Origin: Chloroflexota bacterium
GTDB taxonomy: Bacteria > Chloroflexota > Dehalococcoidia > UBA1151 > TMED-70
DNA length: 18,792 nt
Direction of reading: 5' to 3'
NCBI GenBank assembly: GCA_002711965.1
Contig: PASM01000006.1
Span: 1-18,792, forward strand
Part shown: one piece after another, positions 8,557-16,261 of the stretch
Layout of the letters: every line of letters starts with the position of its first letter
Position numbering within the stretch: position 1 is the first letter of the stretch
Notes under the pieces: model-generated
Told to the model about the DNA's origin: nothing
What the model saw: only the letters and a program-made list of their open reading frames with translations
Database searches by the model: none
Translations under genes and position numbers: made by a program

Positions 8557-9315
8557 CTACTTTCTATAATTTTCTGCATTTTCAACGGGTTCATATCCAA
8601 TTTTATTATAGGCATTTTTTATATCCCAAAAACGCCATTTATTATTTGAAACTCCATAAAATATTTCAAACTCTAATTTAGTTTCTAAGCTTTTTTCTAC
8701 TATTTGGGCTATATCTTTATGGGCTAGCCATGTTGCAAAATGTCTAATTGAATTTGTTGGGGTGTCTACTTTTTGAACTGTTCCAATTCTTAAATTGATA
8801 GATTCAATCCCATATTCTTCAAAATAAAATCTTCCCATTGATTCTCCATATGCTTTTGAAATTCCGTAGTATGAATCTGGACGAATTGGAACATTGTGAT
8901 CAATTAGAGGTATATTATTATGATCAATTTTTTCATAATTTCCAGCTACAATTTGTTTATAGGGCTTATCATTTTCAAACATACCTACAGCATGGTTAGA
9001 ACTAGCAAAAATCACTTTTTTAATTTTGTTTATTCTTGCTGATTCATAAACATTTCTTGTTGATTCAATATTATTCTTTAATACTAAATCCCAGTCAGAA
9101 TCTACACTAACTACTGCTCCTAAGTGAATTGTTGCGAATGCTCCTTGAGATGATGATAAAACATCATCATAATTATTCATATCTCCAACAATAGTTGAGG
9201 AAGATTTAGATGTATTGTTAATATCTAAATTAACTATTTCGTACTCTTTTTTAAGGTGATTATTTAATATTGATCCTATTAATCCCGATCCTCCAGTAAT
9301 AAAAAGTTTTTTCAT
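8557..9315 (-). CDS. NAD-dependent epimerase/dehydratase-family oxidoreductase, uronate dehydrogenase-like
   Basis: A 252-residue extended-type SDR. The Rossmann motif GGSGLIG is at 8-14, D31 ends the second strand (favouring NAD), and the catalytic set is S105/S106 with Y150 and K154 (YYGISK). SSNHAVG, RPDSYYGISKAYGE and the late FYGVSNNKWRFWD followed by IGYEPVENAE resemble bacterial uronate dehydrogenases, which oxidise galacturonate or glucuronate to aldarolactones. The length fits that family (about 265). A ribosome site AAGGGA sits 6 bases before the ATG. The enoyl reductase follows after 7 bases, and the alcohol dehydrogenase ends 16 bases upstream. The extended SDR fold is certain; the uronate substrate rests on motif resemblance, and another sugar or sugar acid is possible. 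Confidence 0.8.
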   Translation of the reverse strand: MKKLFITGGSGLIGSILNNHLKKEYEIVNLDINNTSKSSSTIVGDMNNYDDVLSSSQGAFATIHLGAVVSVDSDWDLVLKNNIESTRNVYESARINKIKKVIFASSNHAVGMFENDKPYKQIVAGNYEKIDHNNIPLIDHNVPIRPDSYYGISKAYGESMGRFYFEEYGIESINLRIGTVQKVDTPTNSIRHFATWLAHKDIAQIVEKSLETKLEFEIFYGVSNNKWRFWDIKNAYNKIGYEPVENAENYRK

Positions 9316-9331
9316 GAATATCCCTTAAAAC

Positions 9332-10387
9332 TTAAGAATCAAAATTTATAATTGATCTACCTGTTATCTTTCCATGTTGCAGATCATCACAAGCTTGATT
9401 AATATCTTGTAATTTATATTCTTTAGTAACTAGTTTATCTAGAGGGAATTTGCCTTCTTCATAGAGCCTAAGGTACATCTGAAAATCTTTATCTGGATAA
9501 GTTGCTCCTAATGATCCTCTGAATTGTCTTTGATGAAACATAAAGTGACCAGGATCTAATGTCATTTCTTTACCGGGCATACCAACCAAAACAGCCATTC
9601 CTCCGATATTTTCTGCTCCCGATCCTCCTCCTCTTACACTTGGTAAAATTTGTTCATTGGTAATTCTTAATCCAACGGTATCAAACGAGTAATCTGATCC
9701 CCCTGATGTGATCTCATGGATAGCTTCAATAGGATTTTCTTTTTTAGAGTTTATAGTATGTGTAGCTCCAAACTTTTTGGCAAATTCTAATTTATCTTCA
9801 GAGATATCAACCGCTATCCTTGGATAAGCTTCTAATATTTTTGCCATTATTAATGATGATAATCCTACTCCTCCAACTCCAAATATTGCTACGGATTCCT
9901 CAGGTCTAACTTTGGCAGTATGCAATACAGCCCCTGCTCCAGTTAGTACAGCGCATCCTACGATTGACGAATTATATTTATCAGATGATTTAGGTATCTT
10001 TACTACGTAACCAGATCTAACTAATACATGTTCACCCCATGTATAGGTTGCGCCATTAAGAGGAGCTTCGTTATAGGTTACCCCTGTTGGAGGAAAAACA
10101 GGCCTCCCTTTCAGAGGTTCTCTGTTTACCCAAGTTACAATTGCAAGGTCTCCTTCATCAAGATGTTTTACATCAGACCCCTTAGCTATTACAGTTCCTG
10201 TACCTTCATGCCCCAATAACGATGGAGTTGGAGACTCAGGATTATGCATTTGATGTAATTGACTATGACAAATTCCACTAGAATGTAATTTTACTATTAC
10301 TTGATCTGGCCTAGGGTCTGGAATCTGAACGTTGTCTACAGTTAAGCTTTTTCCATATTCTGTGTGAATCGCAGCTTTACTTTCCAT
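9332..10387 (-). CDS. Zinc-type (MDR) alcohol dehydrogenase lacking structural-zinc cysteines
   Basis: A medium-chain NAD-dependent alcohol/aldehyde dehydrogenase of 351 residues. Catalytic-zinc ligands are visible: Cys in SGICHSQ (C40), His in GHEGTG (H60) and Cys in GCAVLTGAG. The Rossmann motif is FGVGGVG, and VDIS places an Asp that favours NAD. The lobe that normally carries four cysteines for a structural zinc instead reads WVNREPLKGRPVFPPTG, with no cysteine. The start was set at the ATG at 10387, because GGAG ends exactly 6 bases before it, whereas the ATG 12 bases further upstream (10399, adding MEFF) has no ribosome site. It is first in the run leading to the SDR, enoyl reductase and transporter genes and is transcribed divergently from the lipoprotein. 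Substrate unknown. Confidence 0.9.
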   Translation of the reverse strand: MESKAAIHTEYGKSLTVDNVQIPDPRPDQVIVKLHSSGICHSQLHQMHNPESPTPSLLGHEGTGTVIAKGSDVKHLDEGDLAIVTWVNREPLKGRPVFPPTGVTYNEAPLNGATYTWGEHVLVRSGYVVKIPKSSDKYNSSIVGCAVLTGAGAVLHTAKVRPEESVAIFGVGGVGLSSLIMAKILEAYPRIAVDISEDKLEFAKKFGATHTINSKKENPIEAIHEITSGGSDYSFDTVGLRITNEQILPSVRGGGSGAENIGGMAVLVGMPGKEMTLDPGHFMFHQRQFRGSLGATYPDKDFQMYLRLYEEGKFPLDKLVTKEYKLQDINQACDDLQHGKITGRSIINFDS

Positions 10388-10393
10388 AAAAAA

Positions 10394-10397
10394 CTCC
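10394..10397 (-). promoter_or_regulatory. Shine-Dalgarno GGAG choosing the second ATG of the alcohol dehydrogenase
   Basis: GGAG on the minus strand overlaps the upstream in-frame ATG (10397-10399) and lies 6 bases before the ATG at 10385-10387. This supports the shorter protein. The upstream ATG is preceded only by A/T bases. Confidence 0.7.
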
Positions 10398-10464
10398 ATT
10401 TTAATTTGATTTAAATTTACTATGTTTTTTGATAATTTACTATTTAGAAAAAGCTATAAATTGA

Positions 10465-10470
10465 TAAAAT
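10465..10470 (+). promoter_or_regulatory. Putative -10 box TAAAAT for a leaderless lipoprotein transcript
   Basis: TAAAAT is followed by exactly 6 bases and then the ATG at 10477, so transcription would begin at or next to the A of the start codon. No Shine-Dalgarno sequence precedes the ATG and no clear -35 is present. The same geometry recurs at the ROK gene. AT-rich DNA yields such hexamers by chance, so this is moderate evidence. Confidence 0.45.
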
Positions 10471-10476
10471 ATTACT

Positions 10477-11559
10477 ATGAGAACATTTTTATTAATAATC
10501 ACAATTTTTTTGTTAACTGCATGTAGTCAGAATCAACTAGACGATGCTTTATTAGACGAGACTCCTATAACAGTAAATCCGATGGTAAATTTTAATTCTT
10601 TTATAGATGAGTTGCATGAATCTGAAAAAATATGTTTATATGAAAATTTTTCAGATGAAAAAGCTGCTATTGATTATTACTCTGATATTTCCTTACCTAA
10701 TAATGAAATATCAGATTGCTTGTCTCAAAATACAAATTTCAGAATAATCCAAGGTGTTTTTCTGAACAAAAATATTGATTTGTCTCAAGATGAACTATCA
10801 TGTATCAAATCAAACAATCTAAATGAAAAATTTGATTACTTGGGTAAATCTTTTGGTTCTCCTATTTTTACTTATTCTCTTGGTACTTTATTTTGTTTGA
10901 ATGATATTTCAAGAACTAATTATAATGATTCTAAAAATGGAGACTTGTTTGATGGGGTGATAGAAAATAAACCGTTGTCATCAATCTTACCCAAAAATAT
11001 TAATGCACTAGAGTGTTTTGCTGGGGGCAAAAGCAAGGACAATAAATCTTTAGAACGAACTAAAGAGGCTCTAGGATTTATATATTCAAGCGGAGGTTTG
11101 TTTCCAATTCAAATTTTTTCAGATCTTTCTAGTTTAGCTGAATGCATAGAAATCCCAAAGCAATTACTAGAAATTGGTCTTAATGAAACTTCTGCAGAGT
11201 GCCTATCTTCTAAATTAGGCAATATATTTTCAGATCCATTGAATCCATCCTTAAATGATCTTCCAAATGTAATTGTAGAATTAGATAGATGTAACATTGA
11301 TGCTGAAGCTCTTTTAAGATATTTTGAGTTTGATATGCCAGAATCAGAAGGTATTGTACAAGAACAAAATATACCGGAGGAAGCTTTAGCTGATGAGAGA
11401 TTTATTTGTTTTTCACAAAAATTAGATATAAGTGATGTTTTAGAATTTTTGTATACCAGAAAATTAACATCAAATGCGATTAGTTTAGCTAACGACTGTG
11501 GAATTACTAAAGAGGAAATTGAATCAATAGATCTTTCAGAACTTCTAGAAAATAATTAG
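10477..11559 (+). CDS. Unrecognised lipoprotein with five spaced cysteine pairs
   Basis: I do not recognise this 360-residue protein. It opens with a short lipoprotein signal: R2, a hydrophobic stretch, and the lipobox LTAC with Cys16 as the lipidation site, so the mature protein is a membrane-anchored extracytoplasmic protein. Apart from C16 it has ten cysteines, at 53/81, 109/140, 180/223, 242/272 and 311/341. The spacings are 28, 31, 43, 30 and 30, and the first cysteine of each pair is followed by Leu, Ile or Phe. Between the cysteines, helix-like stretches alternate with polar turns, for example ECLSSKLGNIFSDPLN and ICFSQKLDISDVLEFL. This looks like five diverged copies of a helical unit of 30-40 residues closed by a disulfide. 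The gene is divergent from the alcohol dehydrogenase, and the ROK gene starts 12 bases after its stop. Confidence 0.85.
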   Translation: MRTFLLIITIFLLTACSQNQLDDALLDETPITVNPMVNFNSFIDELHESEKICLYENFSDEKAAIDYYSDISLPNNEISDCLSQNTNFRIIQGVFLNKNIDLSQDELSCIKSNNLNEKFDYLGKSFGSPIFTYSLGTLFCLNDISRTNYNDSKNGDLFDGVIENKPLSSILPKNINALECFAGGKSKDNKSLERTKEALGFIYSSGGLFPIQIFSDLSSLAECIEIPKQLLEIGLNETSAECLSSKLGNIFSDPLNPSLNDLPNVIVELDRCNIDAEALLRYFEFDMPESEGIVQEQNIPEEALADERFICFSQKLDISDVLEFLYTRKLTSNAISLANDCGITKEEIESIDLSELLENN

Positions 11560-11565
11560 TATAAT
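11560..11565 (+). promoter_or_regulatory. Putative -10 box TATAAT for a leaderless ROK kinase transcript
   Basis: A perfect TATAAT begins directly after the TAG stop of the lipoprotein gene and is followed by 6 bases and the ATG at 11572. There is no ribosome site. The spacing is exactly that expected if transcription starts at the A of ATG. No good -35 is seen. Confidence 0.55.
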
Positions 11566-11571
11566 TACGAT

Positions 11572-12528
11572 ATGAAAATCAATATCGATAAAAATTCTGA
11601 TTTAGTCATAGCCGCAGATATTGGAGGTACTAACATCCGCGTTGCTTTGGTTGATTTGAGTGGAAAAATATTAGAAAAAGATAAGTTAGAATATAATCCG
11701 TCTTTTGGTATTGAAAAAGCTGCAGGGCTAATATCAGAAATGGTGTTAAAAATATCTGAAAAAGAATCTATTAAAGGCATGGGATATTCTTCTGCAGGTC
11801 CGCTTGATCAAATTACTGGAAAATATATCAATCCCCCAAACTTAACTGGGTGGCATGATAAATCTTTGATACCTCATTTAAAGAGAAATTTAGGTCTGCA
11901 TGCTAAAGCTGGGCATGATGCAACATTGGCAGCGTTAGCAGAAACAAAATTTGGAGAATTTTCTGGATCTAAAGATATTGTATATCTTACCGTTTCTACT
12001 GGTGTAGGAGCAGGAATGATATCAAATGGAAATATGATTCAGGGACATAATTGGTTTGCAGGCGAAGTTGGTCACATGATAACCAATCCTAACGGTCCCG
12101 GTTGTTCTTTAGGTTGCCCCGGTTGTCTTGAAGGGAATATTTCTGGCACTGCTATTGCAAGAATAGCAAAACAAAAATTTATTAAAAATAAAACTAGAAT
12201 ATTAGATAAATATTCTGATGAACAAATAAATTCTAAGCTTATTTTTTCACTTGCAAGCAATGGTGATTTAATCTGTCAAGAAATTTTGCTTGATGTAATA
12301 GAGAATTTAGGTAGAGGATTAGCTTCATTATTAGCAATACTAAATCCAGAAATGATAATTCTTGGAGGATCTGTTGCTGAGGCTATAAATAATAATTATT
12401 TTGATGATCTATTAAAAACTGTTTCGAAATATTGTATTAAGTTTTATAAAGATTCACCTCCAATTAGAATGACTAAACTAGGAGAGGACGCATCAATTTT
12501 AGGAGCATCAATTATAGCTCAAAATTAA
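11572..12528 (+). CDS. ROK-family sugar kinase (glucokinase-like)
   Basis: A 318-residue ROK protein, the right length for a sugar kinase, without the N-terminal DNA-binding domain of ROK repressors. The phosphate-binding loop is DIGGTNIRVAL (16-26), the catalytic aspartate is D116 in AGHDATLAALAE, the second phosphate motif is STGVGAG (142-148), sugar contacts are expected at E165 and H168 in GEVGH, and E187 follows the cysteines. The adenosine motif is ILGGSV near the C-terminus. The zinc site is odd: H168 is followed by C178, C182 and C185 (C-x3-C-x2-C), where most ROK proteins have C-x-C-x4-C. Glucose is a reasonable but unproven substrate; N-acetylmannosamine or another hexose is possible. 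The stop codon overlaps that of the HEAT gene on the other strand. Confidence 0.9.
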   Translation: MKINIDKNSDLVIAADIGGTNIRVALVDLSGKILEKDKLEYNPSFGIEKAAGLISEMVLKISEKESIKGMGYSSAGPLDQITGKYINPPNLTGWHDKSLIPHLKRNLGLHAKAGHDATLAALAETKFGEFSGSKDIVYLTVSTGVGAGMISNGNMIQGHNWFAGEVGHMITNPNGPGCSLGCPGCLEGNISGTAIARIAKQKFIKNKTRILDKYSDEQINSKLIFSLASNGDLICQEILLDVIENLGRGLASLLAILNPEMIILGGSVAEAINNNYFDDLLKTVSKYCIKFYKDSPPIRMTKLGEDASILGASIIAQN

Positions 12529-13586
12529 TCGTCTATATCCGGCTGATCAATTGGTTTTTCGTAGTCAGCTAATGACTTTATAGGATCGTTAATATCATCG
12601 TCAATTGCGTCTGGAGCCAAGAAAGAAGTTCCATCTGGATTTAGTGATCCCCATCCCTCTATCTCCCCAGCATTATACTCATCAAAATCTTTTACTTCAT
12701 CTTTAAAGTTTTCTTCAGTATCTTCTTCGATATCATTTGGGTTGCTAGATGCCAATTCTTCATCAGATTTCATTTCTGCAAGTTTTTCCTTGCTTAGAGA
12801 TACTATTTCAGGTTCGCTAGAAAATTTTAAATTATCTAGGATGCTTTTAGCGTATACTCCTCCTATGTTTGAAATTCCATTTACTGCTGCTTTTTGTGTT
12901 TCTAATTCTTCATCTTCTAGTAGTTCTTTTATTTGATCTAAATTTTCTTCACTTCCTAACAAACTTAATGAGAGACAAGCTTCAGATCTTATTCTAAAAC
13001 TGTCGTGATCAAGTAGTTCTTCAATTAGGGGAATCCATTTTATATCCCCATTGTTACCCATTGAAATAATTGCACAAATTATATCTTCGTTATTTTTTGA
13101 ACTAAATTTTTCTAAAATTAAATTTTCTATATATGAATTTTTTACAAAACTTAAACTTTGAATCATTATGCGCTTATTTTCATTAGATTTTGTTACTTTT
13201 ATAAAATTTAATCCAAAATCTATTAGTCTATTTAATTTTTTATTTTTTGATATGTATTCATAAATCCAATTCCCAAATATAATAATCGCTTCTTTTTGTA
13301 TTTCCTCATCTTTTTCGTGGGTTATAATATTTCTTATTTTTTGTAATGAAGCAACATTTGTACTTTTTGAAATATATTTAGTACTAATTTTCCGTATATT
13401 TTTATTTTTATGATCTAAAAAAAGAAATATAAAATCTTCAAAATTATATCCTTTATTTTTATCCTCAAAAATTATCATTTCATCTAAAATTTTTATGATC
13501 TTGTCATCTGAAAATTTAAGGATATTTTCATAATATTCTTTGTAGGTTTCAAAATTAATTTTTGAAACATCTATTTCATTTATCAT
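12525..13586 (-). CDS. HEAT-repeat protein with acidic C-terminal tail, TldD/TldE-linked
   Basis: A 353-residue soluble protein with no signal peptide or membrane helix. Most of residues 30-265 are paired amphipathic helices of the HEAT/PBS-lyase type. The clearest are around 160-260: DIICAIISMGNNGD..WIPLIEELL, DSFRIRSEACLSLSLLGS and LETQKAAVNGISNIGG. The last 90 residues form an acidic, probably unfolded tail rich in Asp and Glu with a small aromatic patch (EIEGWGSLNPDG). HEAT solenoids are protein-binding scaffolds; no catalytic residues are visible. The start codon overlaps the stop of the TldE gene (ATGA), so it is last in that run and likely translated with it. I infer an adaptor or partner of TldD/TldE; the job is unknown. 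Confidence 0.82.
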   Translation of the reverse strand: MINEIDVSKINFETYKEYYENILKFSDDKIIKILDEMIIFEDKNKGYNFEDFIFLFLDHKNKNIRKISTKYISKSTNVASLQKIRNIITHEKDEEIQKEAIIIFGNWIYEYISKNKKLNRLIDFGLNFIKVTKSNENKRIMIQSLSFVKNSYIENLILEKFSSKNNEDIICAIISMGNNGDIKWIPLIEELLDHDSFRIRSEACLSLSLLGSEENLDQIKELLEDEELETQKAAVNGISNIGGVYAKSILDNLKFSSEPEIVSLSKEKLAEMKSDEELASSNPNDIEEDTEENFKDEVKDFDEYNAGEIEGWGSLNPDGTSFLAPDAIDDDINDPIKSLADYEKPIDQPDIDD

Positions 13587-14887
13587 GATGAAATCTCAAC
13601 ATTACTGGTTTGTAAATAAGGTAATTCTAATGATCCATAAACAATTTCATTCTCTTTACTAATACTATCTACATTGCTAAGAGCATCAAAAGAATTTCCT
13701 GAAATCATAGTATTTTTTACTCTCCCGACTATTTTTCCTTTTTCAATTTTATAACCAAGGGATATATTGGCACTAAAATCTCCTGAAAGCTCATTACCTT
13801 GTCCGGCTCCAAGGAGATGGTCTACTAAAATACCTTCATCAATTTGTTGTATCATTTTATTTATTTTAGTTTCTCCTGTACTCATTATGAGATTAGAAAT
13901 ACCAGGGAAGGTGTTGGAATGAACTGATCTTGACGCTGATCCAGTAGATTTACAGTTATATTCACTGGCAGTTTTTAAGTCGAAAATTCCTGAAATAAAT
14001 TTTCCGTTTTTTATCAGTTCATTTAATTTACTAGAAATTCCTTCTCCATCATAATTTCTTGAAGATGTACTAAAATCTATGAGTGGATTATCTATAATTG
14101 TTATTTTTTTATCAAAAATTTCTTCATTTTCTCGATTAGATAATTTTGATAGATTTTTAGATAAGTTTGTTCCATTAAAAGAAACAAGTAAAGGTGCTAA
14201 AATAGTTTGATATAGTCCATGTGGAGTAAAAATTACAGGGCATCCTTTTTGAGGTGTTTGCTTTATATTTTGGGCTACTGATAAGTTTTCGATCAATTTA
14301 TTAGTCAAGTTATCTATTGCAATATCCTCAATATTTTTTACAGAGCTAGTATAGTTATAAATATTTAACATATCGTTCCCATTGATTATTTGTGCTGATA
14401 TAAAAAAACTTATACCTGATTCTTTTGATTCTAGACTTAATCCATTAGAATTCTTAAGAAATGATTTACCTTTGCCTAAATCAAACTCAGCATCACACAA
14501 AGCATCTGGGAATTTATCTAATATTTTTTTTATATTTTTATTTAACTTATCTATAAAAAAATTGTTATCTATAAAAAATTCTTCTTCAGAATAAATTTTA
14601 GCTTTATTTTTATTTTGTAAATCTTTAGGGAATTTTATGCTTGTTTTAGTAGGATATTCACTCAATTGGATGAAATTTGATCCAAACTTTTCTAAATCAT
14701 AATTACTAGATGAAGAAAAAGTTAATCCTGATTCTTTTATTGCTCTGACCGCAAATCCCTTTGATTGCTTTATAGAAATTTCTTTTAATTTATTCGATTC
14801 AAATGCTATGCTTTTGTATTCATTTTCTTCTTCATAAATTTCATGCTCTTCAAAATGATTACTTAATAATTTTTCTAATTTTTCCAT
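13583..14887 (-). CDS. pmbA: TldE/PmbA metalloprotease-family subunit
   Basis: A 434-residue member of the TldD/PmbA family, the non-catalytic partner of TldD. It lacks the HExxxH motif; the equivalent region reads PVIFTPHGLYQTILAPLL. Family features include FAVRAIKESGLTFSSSSN near the N-terminus, the middle stretch NYDGEGISSKLNELIKNGKF, and the late LGAGQGNELSGDFSANISLGY, typical of PmbA. In E. coli, TldD and TldE form a heterodimeric protease that processes the microcin B17 precursor and degrades the CcdA antitoxin. The start ATG shares one base with the TldD stop (TAATG), and the stop overlaps the HEAT start, so the three are translationally coupled. No RiPP precursor is recognisable nearby. 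Confidence 0.93.
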   Translation of the reverse strand: MEKLEKLLSNHFEEHEIYEEENEYKSIAFESNKLKEISIKQSKGFAVRAIKESGLTFSSSSNYDLEKFGSNFIQLSEYPTKTSIKFPKDLQNKNKAKIYSEEEFFIDNNFFIDKLNKNIKKILDKFPDALCDAEFDLGKGKSFLKNSNGLSLESKESGISFFISAQIINGNDMLNIYNYTSSVKNIEDIAIDNLTNKLIENLSVAQNIKQTPQKGCPVIFTPHGLYQTILAPLLVSFNGTNLSKNLSKLSNRENEEIFDKKITIIDNPLIDFSTSSRNYDGEGISSKLNELIKNGKFISGIFDLKTASEYNCKSTGSASRSVHSNTFPGISNLIMSTGETKINKMIQQIDEGILVDHLLGAGQGNELSGDFSANISLGYKIEKGKIVGRVKNTMISGNSFDALSNVDSISKENEIVYGSLELPYLQTSNVEISS

Positions 14888-16257
14888 TATCCACTCGATA
14901 CTAAACAGTTATTTATTCTTATATGTGGAGAACCGTTTGACACAGGTAAAGGACTTTGTCCTCCCTTTCCACAGCCTCCTCCTTGATTTATTTCTAGGTC
15001 ATTAGCTATTCCATCAATGTTCTTAAGTGTGGTAAATAAGTTCCCTGATAACTTAACTGGTCTCAATGTTTCTTTTATTTCTCCATTTTCAATTTTATAT
15101 GTTTCAGCTGAAGAAAATGTGAACATTTCATGTTCTGTCATTCCTCCATACCAATTTTTTACATATAAACCATCTTTTGTATCTTTGATAATGTCCTCTT
15201 TAGTATTATTACTATTCTCTATTATCGTATTTGTCATTCGAACTATTGGAGGGTATGCATAAGAAATAGATCTTGCATTTCCAGTAGGTTTTTCCCCTAA
15301 TTTACTAGCAGTTTCCTTAGAATGTAATCTGCCTACAAGTATGCCTTCTCTTATTAATGGAGTTTTTGTGGAAGGGGTACCTTCGTCATCATATTCATAT
15401 GAGCCTCTAAGATTAGGTATTTTAGCCCCATCTGTAATATTTAAATCTGAATTGCCAAATTTTTCTCCCAATTTTAATATTTCCTGTAATCTTTTGTTTT
15501 CATATACATTATCTGCCTCAGATAGATGGCCAAATGCTTCATGAACAAAAACACCTGCTAGTATTTGATCTAATATTACTGTAGTCTCTTGCCCAGTTAT
15601 TTTAGGGGCCTTAATTAAACCTATTGATTTTTCAGCACATTCTAAAACTTTATTATCTAGATTTTCTACTATGGAAAAGTCTCCTAGAGAACCTATTGAG
15701 AATCCTGACTGAAGCATCTCATTTCCATCTGAACTATTCGCTGCTACTCTAAGTATTACATGAATAAAATTTTGTTCTATTTCATTTCCATCACTATCTG
15801 CAAAAACAACCTTTCTTTCAGTGTCTCCATATATAATTTCACATCCTTGAATTCTTTTATCATTTAGAATCAATTCTTTATAATGTTCTAAAAGGTTTAT
15901 TTTTTCTGATAAAGAAATTTTCCTTGGATCCTTTTTGACCTCAGCAGGCAAGGCTACTTTTTGAGGATGGTTTTTATGAATTTCAAAAGCTGAATTTTGA
16001 CTAAAATTTGCTAGTTCTATTGATTCCTTCATTTTCGAAGGAGCTAGATCTATTTCGTTAAAGCTAGTAAAACCCCATCCTCCTTTACTCATCGATCTGG
16101 CTGAGCCGCCAAAATGTGAGTTTATAGATACGTTTTCTCTAGATTTACCATTGTAATTAATTCTTGTAGAAACAGTTTCTTCAATTCTGATTTCTTTATA
16201 TTCTGCATTTTTGAAATCCAAGGATTCCTGCATTATATTTTTATAATTTTTTTGCAT
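14887..16257 (-). CDS. tldD: TldD metalloprotease, catalytic subunit
   Basis: A 456-residue zinc protease subunit. The metal-binding motif HEAFGH is at 239-244 (H239, E240, H244) and is followed by LSEADNV. A conserved cysteine, C429, lies in the glycine-rich GGGCGKGGQ near the C-terminus, as is typical of TldD. With the next gene, TldE, it should form a heterodimer that encloses and cleaves small or unfolded peptides. A ribosome site AGGA (16265-16268) lies 7 bases before the ATG and overlaps the end of the formyltransferase gene, which stops 4 bases upstream. The N-terminal segment (KNAEYKEIRIEET) matches the usual family start, so the start is reliable. Confidence 0.95.
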   Translation of the reverse strand: MQKNYKNIMQESLDFKNAEYKEIRIEETVSTRINYNGKSRENVSINSHFGGSARSMSKGGWGFTSFNEIDLAPSKMKESIELANFSQNSAFEIHKNHPQKVALPAEVKKDPRKISLSEKINLLEHYKELILNDKRIQGCEIIYGDTERKVVFADSDGNEIEQNFIHVILRVAANSSDGNEMLQSGFSIGSLGDFSIVENLDNKVLECAEKSIGLIKAPKITGQETTVILDQILAGVFVHEAFGHLSEADNVYENKRLQEILKLGEKFGNSDLNITDGAKIPNLRGSYEYDDEGTPSTKTPLIREGILVGRLHSKETASKLGEKPTGNARSISYAYPPIVRMTNTIIENSNNTKEDIIKDTKDGLYVKNWYGGMTEHEMFTFSSAETYKIENGEIKETLRPVKLSGNLFTTLKNIDGIANDLEINQGGGCGKGGQSPLPVSNGSPHIRINNCLVSSG

Positions 16258-16261
16258 TGGA

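Noticed and set aside
10397..10399. Upstream ATG of the alcohol dehydrogenase as the real start
   Set aside because: It has no ribosome site and itself overlaps the GGAG that serves the ATG 12 bases downstream.
15017..15262. Hydrophobic-looking 81-codon frame antisense to tldD
   Set aside because: Its hydrophobicity comes from reading an AT-rich gene backwards; the tldD frame holds conserved protease motifs.
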